Assembly (NCBI GenBank): GCA_027575765.1
Contig: JANBPT010000942.1
Span: 1-18,464, forward strand
From: Tieghemiomyces parasiticus
Lineage: Eukaryota; Kickxellomycota; Dimargaritomycetes; Dimargaritales; Dimargaritaceae
Reading direction: 5' to 3'
DNA length: 18,464 bases
Part shown: positions 1 through 9,347 of the stretch, piece by piece
Layout of the letters: each line of letters begins with the position of its first letter
Numbering within the stretch: position 1 is the stretch's first letter
The notes under the pieces: model-generated
Told to the model about the DNA's origin: nothing
What the model saw: the letters and a program-made list of their open reading frames with translations, nothing else
Database searches by the model: none
Translations under genes and position numbers: made by a program

Positions 1-772
1 ATTTGTGTATTAAATTGTACCGCCATCACTTGCGCCTCTCATCGTTGCAGAGACGTGAAGGGTGGGGAGGGGCCCGACATGAGTGACCTGCGCTACGCAG
101 CCATAGTAACACAAGAGCGAAGGAGTACTCGGCCATTTCCTTTGCGTAATGACAAGGACGTCATTCCTGAGTTGATGATGGCTGAACCACTACATCAAGT
201 AGCTCCTCCGCAGAAGAAGGATACCTTAGCTAGTTGGGCTGCCTTGGATAGGGGCTGAACTTGCGTCCTGATAGAATTCTCCGCCACCAAGGAGATCACT
301 GTTCCCAGCCGACCTGTTCGGCAGTTCGGTACTCTCCCATGCCCAACCTCCTCGCCAAGTCCGCGGCCGGGTTGCCCCTCCCCTTCAACCTTGCCTCGGA
401 GACGATAAGGGTTCAAGGGGCCTTCAGCATTGCACTGCTCTAACTGGCCTTGTCTGACAGTGATTCTCGTCGTCGATTAATATCGGCGGTCAACGTGACA
501 ACTGAACTTCGCCCAAGCCGGGTGATGCACACCGCTGTCCAGATTGGCTTGGGTTATTTCATTTGTTTCGTTTCTTCATTAGTCGGAAATAATATCCAGG
601 GGATGTCCCAGGAGATGAATATAGGAATGCGCTCACTACTCGTATATACTGAAGGTGGGAGTGGCCAAGGCGTTGGGAGGGGGATGAGGAATGCAAAAAA
701 GTGGGTTGGAGGTGGTTGGCACCCGCTGGCAGATCAACGGCCGGCTAGGTGTTGGAAGGTAATGCAGCCAAG
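1..772. other. Gene-free flank downstream of the Rho GEF
   Basis: No convincing gene is seen. The open frames here (for example 55-258, 261-443 and 450-776 on plus, 195-416 on minus) are short, overlap each other and show no recognisable motif or protein-like composition. Base composition is visibly less GC-rich than in the coding exon that starts at 775. The right part should hold the 3' untranslated region and polyadenylation region of the minus-strand Rho GEF. Confidence 0.6.
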
Positions 773-3700
773 TTAGGCGTTTCGGAGGGCGTACTCGGCG
801 GGGAACCAGCCCCGAGGCCCGCCGGGGCCCAGCTCACCGTGGTACCAGTAGGCGGGTGGGCCTTCCGGGGTGGGTAGGGTCGCGACGCGACGCACGACAA
901 GGGGTACACCAGCGGCGAAATTGAGTTCGTAAGGGGCCTGCGCGGTATAAGCGGACAGAGCGAAGCACACAAAGTCGGCGGGCCGCACCTCGGCGCCGGC
1001 AAATGGGTCGGCCGGGGTAAGGGGGGTTGAGCGAAGGGACCCCACTAATCCCCACGAGTCAGATCGGTTGAGCAGGACATCAGGCAGGCGCGGCACCGAC
1101 GATAGGACCCCCGGTGCCGGGCCGGAGTTCTGCCGGGACAGAGTGCGCGGGGTAAGGTCAGTGGCGGCGCTGTCAAGTGAGGCCAGTGAGTCAAAGAACG
1201 ACGGGAGGGCGCGGTGTGGCGAGGCGGGCGGGGATGGATGCGGGGAGCCCGCCTCCGACCAGGACCCGTCAGGGGTACGGAAAGGATCGCCAGGGACTTC
1301 GCCCTCAGGTGTGGGCAGGAATAGCGTGGAGGCGTTCTCGGTGACGCCAGCATCCTGTAAAAAGTCGATGAGGACCGCCCGCCGCCGTGATAGGGACGAT
1401 TCGCGGGAAAGGCCCGGGCGGTTCTTGACACGGGCTGGGTGGGCGACGGCGGCGTACTCGTCGGGGGGCAAGTGCAGCAAAGACGGCATGGGGGCCTCCG
1501 GAGTCAGGGTGGAGGCCACCGTCGAAGCCTGCGAGACACGGTGCCGGGACTTGTCAACGCACCACTTGATGTTGTCGTGGATGCGCTCCAGTTTCTCGCT
1601 GAGGCTCAGGGCCACCGTGGCGGAGGGCTCTCGCGTGGTGGACGCCGACAGGGACGGCCGGATAGGCACCATGTTGAGGGTGTCGATACGCGTCAGATCG
1701 GCGGCGCTAGCGGCAAGGCGGTCGTCCCACCCCTCGTCATCGCGGGCAGGTCCTACGTAGGAGAACCGGTGAGGGTGGGTGGGCACGGTGAGGGCCAGGC
1801 GGTAATCCGGGGCGATTCGGTCCAGCACCACGTCACCGTCAAAGAACCGGGTGCGCAGGTCCCGGGCGCAGCGTGCGTAAAAAGCGGTCTGCACGGCGAG
1901 AAACCGGTTCGTGACCGCCGTGAAGAGATCAGCGGCATGGCGGAGGAATACTGGCAGCTCGGCACTGAGCTGGACTCCCAGCATTTCGTACTCGGCGGCG
2001 GCCTCGGCCAGGTTGCGCTCGGTGGGGAGCGGGGTGTCACCCTGCTGGCGCAGGGTGGCAAAGCGAACGTGGTCAATGTACCGCTCAGTGTGCCGACGGA
2101 TGACCAACGCTGGATTGTGAAACAGGCCGACTAGGCACTGCAGGGCGGGCCAAACCTCGGTGGCTACGGCCTTAGCGGCGTCGCGGACCACCACGGTCTC
2201 GGCGAGGGCGGCGTGGCGGACCAGAGCTTCGGCGCGGAACAGCACCGTGTGCGGACCGGGCTCGGGGCCCAGAAAGTCGTGGCAGCTGTGGGCGAGCTGG
2301 ACCCATCGGGCTGACCACCGGGCAACCGCGTACAGCCAGGCCTCCGAGTGGCGGCGGAAGGTGTGGGCGGCGGCTAGCTGGTGGTCGAACCGAGCGATCA
2401 GGGCCGTGTAGGCCTCTTGGCCTGCGCTGGAACGGCGGCGAGGGGACAAGCTGGGTGGGGTGGCGGCGGCGGCGGGCGTCGCGGTGGTCGAGGACGACGG
2501 GGACGCCGTGGCCAGCTCGCCCCGCGAGGTCCGACCCCGACCCAGGGTGCGTACCAAGCCCGCCCGTAGGGAGGTGGATAGTTCCTTGAGTCCGGCCTCG
2601 CTGCCACCGGCGCCCGCGGTGCTCTGGCCGCGACGGGCAAGGGTGGCGTGCGACCGGGAGTGCGAGAGTCGGCGGGGTTCGCCCGGGGGAGAAGGGGGCC
2701 GCGAAGTCGACTGCGGCGTCGTGGGCGAGCGCAGGTTGGCCGAGGAACGGGTGTGGATGAGGCGGGCGGGAGAGTCGCGCACACTGGGCCGGCGGGGGGC
2801 ACTCCGTTTGGCCAGGGCGGCAACTGCGAGTCGATCGCTGGCCCCTAGGTTGACGGACACGAGCGCGCCATGGCCGTCGAGGATCCGGTGAACGAGGGCG
2901 ATGCGGCGCTTGGCCAGATTAAGATGGTCCGCCAGGGCTTCGGCCTTACGGTGGGCACTGGCGAAGGCGGCGTGGGCGGCGGGATCGGCGGTCGCGGTAA
3001 GTTTGGCCAATTGTTGGAAGAGGAGGGGATACTTGAGTACGCGCTGCACGGGCTTGATGAGTAGAGAGGCCAGATCCCAGGCGTGGGTCTTACCCGCCAG
3101 TTGGCGCTGCTGGACCTCGAGGAACTGCCGTGGACCGCTTTCCTGCTGCAGCTGGGCCAAGCAGGCCATGGCCGTGTCAAAGTTGGTACAGTACCGTGCG
3201 TACACCTCGCGAATTTGCCGGGCCTAGGGAAGAGGGAACGGGTGAAGAGGAGGGGGGCAGAGGCAGGAGAGGGTCAGTGGCCGAAGGAGAAGACGCTGGG
3301 ATACGACACGGGAGGCAGGGGGCGGAGGCGAGTGGGTTGACGATACCACCAGCCAGCTACGGTCATCCCCCCCCGCTTCGGAGCGGGAGGGTAAAAGGTG
3401 AGACTTACCATGGCGCAGAATACGTCGGCGACATTGGGGGGCTGAGTCGAGGCGGCCAAGTGCTGGGAGAGCAAAGCGTGGACGGTAGCCGGGGCTGGAA
3501 ACGGTCCGGGAGCCGGCTCGGACTCTAGACGTACGGAGGTGGCCGGGGAAGCGCTGAGGCGGACGGTGGCCTCCGAGCAGGTGGATACCGAGGAAACACT
3601 AGCCCGTTGATCGGTCGGATTGGAGGCCCGGGACCAGCGGGGCTGGCGTGACTCGTCGCTCAGGACAGGGGCGGAGGCCACTGAGGGCGTCGTGGACGAA

Positions 3701-5616
3701 GCTAGGGACGTCGAGCTGGCGAATCCCAGCGCCGACCCCACCGAGGGTCGGGGCCGCAGCGCAGACCGCGGGGGTCGGACAGGTGGCAACGGGTTAGACA
3801 CATTGCGCTGGCTCATGGGTGCGGAGGTTGGGGTGCCGTTCTCGGTGGGGACGGCCGTCGTGTCGGAACCGGCCGAGTCACGCGAGCCCTCCTCCCCTGG
3901 GGCACCGTCTGCCGCCTGGGCTAGACGAAGGAGGACAGCCAGGTAGGTCGTGCTGGTAACCACGGCCTCCAGATTGCCAAACAGGGTGCGGAGGACCTTG
4001 GGCGGGAACAGATCGGGACGAGACGCGCACGGGGCGCGAAACACACCCCAGAGCACGTAGAGGTCGGTGAGGTAGCTGGCTTCCGTCTCGGCTAGCTCTC
4101 CTTCCACGTGGCGGCGTTTAGCGCACCGCGGGTTGGCGGTCGTCCGTCCTACCTCCGCTTCCTCAAGGGAAGGGATCGTGCCGGCCAGAATGGACAGAGG
4201 CCGCAGGGCGGGTAGGGCCGGTAGCCAGGTGGCGGGGTCGGCGCCCGGTACGGTGGGAACCGGCGGAAGGGGCTTGTCGGGCATACGACGCGCGGGGCGG
4301 GTGGCCAGGTAGCGGGCCAGGGAAGCACAGGTCTCATCCTCACCGTATCGGTAGGTGGGCGGAGGCGGGGCGACCACTCGACGTACCGAGGGCTGCCGGC
4401 GTGGCGGCAAGGGAATGTGGCGGGTGATGACGATGGGCGAGGTGATTCGGGTACCGGACCGGGCCAGTTGGTTCTCGTCAGGGTATATGACACGGGCGGT
4501 TCCGGCGATTGTACCGGCGTAGGCTCCGGCGCTTCGACTGAGCACGGCATCCAGGTTCTCGGAGAGACTGGCCTTACGGGGACGGAGGGTCGGCAGTGGG
4601 GGCAGCGGATCGGCGGCGGACCGGCTGGCCTCGCCCAAAGCGGCGTGTGATCGGGACCGTCGGATGGTGCCCTTGCGTGGTAGGCGACTGGCCGGCGGGG
4701 ACGCCGGGGATGTGACGACCACCGAGCCCGACGACATCGGCAGGGCTGGAGCCGGCTCAGTCGCGGCCCGTGGCTGGTCGGGGGCCGGAGGGCTCCGCGG
4801 TGGGTCGACATATTCCGATGCCCGGGGTGGCTTACCCACCTCAGTACCGGGACTCTGCGCTGCCGTATGGTCCAGGGGGCTAATCGGTTGAAGTGGCGGG
4901 GGTGGGGGCGTCGTCCGCTGGATGCGGGGGATCGGGCCGAGCCGTGGTAGCTGGGGTACGGGGGGTAAGGCCGCGGTGGGCACGGGCGGGGGTCGGCGCG
5001 GGGGGTCCATAAGCCCGGGAGTGGCCGGTCGGCGCGGCGGCGGGGAGACTGGGGGTGACCGAGGGAGAGACGAGCCAGGGCGCCGAGGGATGCGCGTAGG
5101 GGGGCCGGTGGGAGACAGCCGACGGGGCGAGTGGGGCGTCGGCGGGCGAGGGATCAATGAGGGCGGGGTAGGGTCCTCCTCGGACGGGCCAGTGGCCCGC
5201 AGGTGGGCCAAGGAACGCACAGGACCGGCGGTCGGTGGTGGTGGTAGCAACGGCGAGCAAGGAACCGGGGCTGACGGACTTGCCGGGTCGGCTACCGGAC
5301 TCCTTGTCTTTGGAACGGGCGTTTTGGGGCGGCCGGGCGGCGTTTTGTCCGGTGAGGGGTTCGTCTTGGTCGCAGGGGCGACAGCGACCCGGACAGCCGG
5401 CCGTGGAGAGGGCACTGGGGGTTTGACCGGCGTGGTCCGAGCGGTGGGGGTGGCGGCCCGGGCGGGGGGCCGGGGCGTTGATGGTAGTGCGACAGGCTGT
5501 TTCTTTCGACCGAGGGCGGGACCTGGCGTGGCGTTCAGGAGGGCGATACGCTCGGCTACCGAGAGCCCTTTGCCAGACGGCGGCTTAACGGGCGGCTTGG
5601 CCACGGAGCCTTGCAT
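773..5616 (-). CDS. Rho guanine nucleotide exchange factor, proline-rich + DH + BAR + SH3 (Tuba/DNMBP- and Gef1-like)
   Basis: Predicted to load GTP onto Rho-family GTPases (Cdc42 is the usual partner of DNMBP/Tuba and fission-yeast Gef1) at curved membranes. Two coding exons: 5616-3409 (736 codons) and 3223-773 (816 codons plus TAA). The 185-bp intron has donor GTAAGT at 3408, acceptor CCTAG ending at 3224, and phase 0. Residues 1-490 are extremely rich in Pro, Arg and Ser, with many PxxP-type SH3 ligands. The DH domain starts near residue 493 (EGELAETEASYL) and is interrupted at about 567-712 by a low-complexity Ser/Thr/Pro insert. It resumes across the intron (REVYARYCTNFD, then SLLIKPVQRVLKYPLLFQQL, the hallmark DH helix) and ends near 855. 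A BAR-like helical region runs from about 1007 to 1211. A C-terminal SH3 domain lies at about 1481-1552 (APYELNF, YWYHGEL, RGWFPAEYA). No PH domain follows the DH, as in DNMBP/Gef1. The ATG at 5616 has A at -3, but an upstream exon splices in phase (see 5788-6026), so the true start may lie further up. Family call is firm; N-terminus is not. Confidence 0.9.
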
Positions 5617-5787
5617 AGTCGGGGCAGGGCGAGTAGGGGTACGCTGTGGTCGGTGGCGAAGGGTGATGGGGACCAGACAGGGTTAGCCTGGCCAAGAGGA
5701 AGGGTGGGCACCGGCGGGAGCTGAAGCCACCGGGTGCGGTGGGATCGGGCGCGGGGTCGAGGCTTGAGGGGGGAGGAAGGGGCTTAC

Positions 5788-6026
5788 CTCAGAACGATGC
5801 GGGCGGGAGTCGGGCAGGAAACGGGAGGCGAGCGGACGCCGGGCAGGCTCCGAATGGGGCGGCTGCCAAGTGTAGAAGCGTGGGGATGTAGACGCGGTGG
5901 AGGAAGCAGGCAGGTTTACGAGGGAAGACGAGCGGCGATGGCGGATGGGTTGGGTGTGGGTTAGGAAGGCATTAGCTTGATGAGCAGATGGAGGCGGTTG
6001 AATGCGGTAGTGGCTGGAGTGCGGGG
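5788..6026 (-). other. Probable upstream exon of the Rho GEF gene
   Basis: On the minus strand an open frame rich in Ser, Pro and Arg ends at 5788 with a good donor (GAG|GTAAGC, intron from 5787). A CTAAC branch-like element and the acceptor CACAG (intron end 5644) follow, giving a 144-bp intron. The junction is phase 0, and nine further codons lead in frame into the ATG at 5616, so the exon could be coding rather than untranslated. The frame has no in-frame ATG and stays open to about 6093. A pyrimidine-rich tract with CTAG ending at 6027 is a plausible acceptor for this exon, which would put the initiator in a still more distal exon. It could also be a 5' untranslated exon. The splice itself is reasonably supported; coding status is an inference. 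Confidence 0.45.
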
Positions 6027-6099
6027 CTAGCGTCGGCAGGACGGGCCGGGGGGTGAAAAACGAAGAGAAGTCAGCAAGGCAACGCGCGTGCAAGGCATA

Positions 6100-9000
6100 G
6101 AGGGGGGGACCCGGGAAATAGCGGCGGTGGAGGGATTAAGGAAAAGGACCCACTGAATACCGGGACACAGGTATTGAAAGTGAGAGAGCGGGGGCTAGAG
6201 GGTGGCTGGGGGGGGTGCGAGTGCAGCTCGAGAAGGAGCCGTCATCCAGGAGCTCCCTCTTTCCCCGCTTTCTGCCCCTCCCCCACAACCCCGCCGCCAG
6301 CTGTGCCAGTGCAAACGAGGATATAGGCCGGCGAAGGACGAGGGGGAGGGGCCCATGCCGGTCAATCGGCTTAAGGGAAGGAGGGAATGGAGCGCCCACA
6401 ACATATGGCCGTGGGCTTCTGAATCGGGCGGTGACGCCGACAGAAGCACACGTTAGTAAGGAATCATACAAAAAAAAAAAGAGGCGAGGATGTCAATCCT
6501 CCTCCTCCTCCTGTCCCCTCCAAACGGCAGGCGAATGCTGGACGGCAATCCTCGTCTCAGCGCTAACTACCTACCTGCTTCGCGCGGGGCGCGGTCTTGG
6601 CCGGCGGTGACGGTGGAATCGAAGGCTTGGATCGCGGGGCGGGCAGCAGACGACGGAGCAGAGCTGCGCGCCGGGTGGAAGGGGGGGCCTCATCCGGCGA
6701 TCGAGGTTTGGACTCCGCCGCCGCGACCGTGGACGGATGCGAGCGCAGAAGCCCGTGGGGCACAAGGCGGGGCATGGCGAAAGCGGGCAGCTCGCCACTG
6801 TCGGGAGAGGGCAATCCAGCCAGGGGTGTAGTCAATTTTTGCAACGGAGTCGCAAATAGGAAGCCACCAGTGTTGTGCGGTGGCGGCGGGACCCAGAGCG
6901 TAGCGCAGTACGGCCAGTAACCACAGGTAAGGGGGTGTGGGTGGAACGCAGTAACGGCGATCGGGAGGGCAGGGCTACGGCGAGACACAGACAAGACGGA
7001 CAAAAATTAAACTCCGCCGGTGGCAGGGTCGCAGGTTATATCTGATGGTTCTAGAACGGTGCGGGTAGCTGGCGACCAGGTCGAGAAGACCCGACATCTC
7101 GCTTCCAAAAAAAAATGTTGAGGCGAAAGCGGTAGGGGGGGGTGCTATTATGGAAGAAATGAAAGAAAATCTAGCCCGCACGTTAATAATATGTAATCGC
7201 AATATATCCTTGGCCTACCGGGGGGGGGCAGCCATCCCGGCCTGTTGCCTTAATCACTCGCCCAGCTTACTCCCGGTCGGCCGTCAGGGCTTGAACCACA
7301 CCCTGGTCATTTAGCTTCGGCGTGGTGATTGGTAGCGGGCCCGTCAGCTTGAGAAAGCGCGGCCCAGTCCTTGGTTGTCTACCTTTATAAGCGAAGGATG
7401 CTAGGCAGTCCACGTCTTAATCTGACGGCCGCCATCTAATGTTTCTGGTGGCCAGTGGCCAACGGTATTCAACCGCAGCGTCCGTCCATTGGGCAGGACC
7501 TCAAAGCACTTAGGTAAACCAGTGGGGGCGAGTGGCCTTTCCCATCACCCACAGTAGTCTGCCTGGCCTGGGAGTTGGACCGACCACTGCCCGGATTACC
7601 TTATATGGACAGATCTGGCCACGCAAATAGAGCTGTCGATTGCGGGCGGGTGGCCGGGGGGGGGTGCCGTTGGCTCCAGTGACACTGATTCCCGCTGACC
7701 CCAAAAGAGGCTAGCGGAAGCACTATTCCCTGCTGCGGTCGCAGCCCAGCGGTTGCAGACAGCACAACAACGAGGAGCGAGGACCATGGACCCCCCCCGC
7801 CTGTAGCGACGAGGGGTCGATATTGGAAGGACACCTCCGTTTCAAACATTGCCCTCCCCATGGTCGCTATCGGGAAACGTGGGCCTTGTTACCGCTAGAC
7901 TCTGGGTCTGTTTTTGAAACTCCGATGTCGGGTGCGCCAGGGTGGGCAGGAAACGCCACCTGGTGGTATACCTAACATTTATGCAGATGGAGAGTGGGCC
8001 TGGAAAGGCGGATACATGTCGAACAAGGCCAGGTCAAAGTGGTGCTGCAGACATGGGTCGGAAAGTTCACGTGGGTATCCCGGTGAAGTGGGTCGGTAGG
8101 CCGCGGTCAGTTCGTCGCCTGTACGGCTGGAGACGTCGGCACGCAAGGGCCGTCCGCTACGAGGGCGGGCCAACGCGCGGACACCGTGCCGCACCTAACA
8201 GACTCAATGCACAAGGTGAAGCTGTTGAGGAAGGCGGCTGGAGAAAGCCATCACAGCAGGACTTCATGTCCAGGGCGGGTTTTTGTTTAAGGGAGAGACC
8301 CGGGGCCGTTGTGACAGGCTCGGCCATCCAACGTCCGGCCCAGACACGACTTGACCTTACAATTGCTAGCCAGGTTGGAATATACAATGGTGACCCTTAA
8401 ACGGACCATTATCCGCTCTCTATCGCAAGGATGCCGGGAATACTAACGGCACACGAGTGATTAATTGGGCTCTGACGCGTTCACCATTTGTAGGGAGAAG
8501 GTGGCATGGGCGAGTGTTGCCCAATCAATGCCCCAATCATATTGGTTGATAAAGGGGACACCAGCAATGCGTCATTGATCCTCATCCAGTTCCCTTTTCG
8601 GCCGCTGCGTTTACCAGAGGGATATCTGAGGATATATAAAAAACAGCCAGTCAGGCCCAAGTTCCGTATCACAGTTGACCATTCGGAATGGTGATGTAAC
8701 GCCTGGTGCGATAGACCTCGATCGCGGCGGCCCTAACGCATCCCGTTGCTGAGCGAGGCAATGCAAAAAAATATCGACTTTGCTCGCCCCACCTATCACA
8801 GCTGGGCTCGGCTTTACCACGTCACGTCTGGCTGGTAATCTAGCAAGAGAGAGGGAGCGAGGTCCGGCTGGTAACGCCGTGCTTAACTGTTAGCTCGGCA
8901 TGGGCTGATTAGTACACCCCTCTCCCTCCCTCGCAAGCAAGGGGAGTAGTTACGTATCGGGACGGCGTCGATCTGATCACCGAGGATAGTAAAATTGGAG

Positions 9001-9347
9001 ATCTGGTTGCCTAGTTACCTTTCGGAAACCTTGAAGCGACGGGGGCTTTAATATCAAAGTTAGCTTGGGAACTAAGGTACCAACCCAATTCAAATCGCCT
9101 ATCAAAGTATAATGACGAACTGGCGGTAGGGGAAAAAAAGTAGGGTGGGGGAGGGGAAGTCATACAGTAATAATATCAAGTAGGAGGAGACGCACGGCCA
9201 CGTTCGATTGGAGGTAAAGCGCAGGGCAAACCGAGGTTAAGGGACCAACTACCCAGCCTGGCTTGGTTGCGACCTGGACCGATCGACTCACGTGGTGGTG
9301 ATCAATCACAGGTATCCAGTGGGCCGCTGTACCCGACGGATTTCGGG
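6100..9347. other. 3.2-kb region without a supported gene
   Basis: Between the Rho GEF 5' end and the 3' end of the dioxygenase gene I see no recognisable protein, tRNA, rRNA or transposon. Open frames are short (the longest is 152 codons, 7942-8400 plus) and resemble no family I know. From about 7000 the sequence is visibly less GC-rich than the coding regions. The left edge probably holds the promoter and distal 5' exons of the Rho GEF: there is a GTAGGT donor at 6574, a perfect TACTAAC branch motif on the minus strand at 6452-6458, and a TTCAG acceptor at 6419. I could not join these to the downstream exon in an unambiguous frame. The rest may be decayed repeats or unique spacer; I cannot tell from one copy. 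Confidence 0.5.
6470..6480 (+). repeat. A11 homopolymer tract
   Basis: Eleven consecutive A residues on the plus strand (T11 on the minus strand), lying just upstream of the TACTAAC-like branch motif when read on minus. A short CCT triplet run follows at about 6498-6512. Both are simple-sequence tracts with no further inferred role. Confidence 0.7.

Noticed and set aside
1068..2134. Two long plus-strand open frames (1068-1760 and 1439-2134) opposite the Rho GEF C-terminal half
   Set aside because: They lie antisense to a strongly supported DH-BAR-SH3 coding exon, are Arg/Gly-rich shadows of its GC-rich codons, and match no family.
4922..5686. 254-codon Gly/Arg-rich plus-strand frame
   Set aside because: It is the antisense shadow of the proline-rich N-terminal exon of the GEF: proline codons read as glycine on the other strand.
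7942..8400. 152-codon plus-strand frame in the gene-poor block
   Set aside because: It has no recognisable motif, no supporting splice sites and overlaps equally long frames on the other strand; by eye it cannot be told from chance.
6100..9347. tRNA or 5S rRNA gene, or transposon ends, in the gene-poor block
   Set aside because: No convincing A-box/B-box pair, cloverleaf, terminal inverted repeats or long direct repeats were found by reading both strands; a GTTCGATTGG string near 9204 lacks any matching partner structure.
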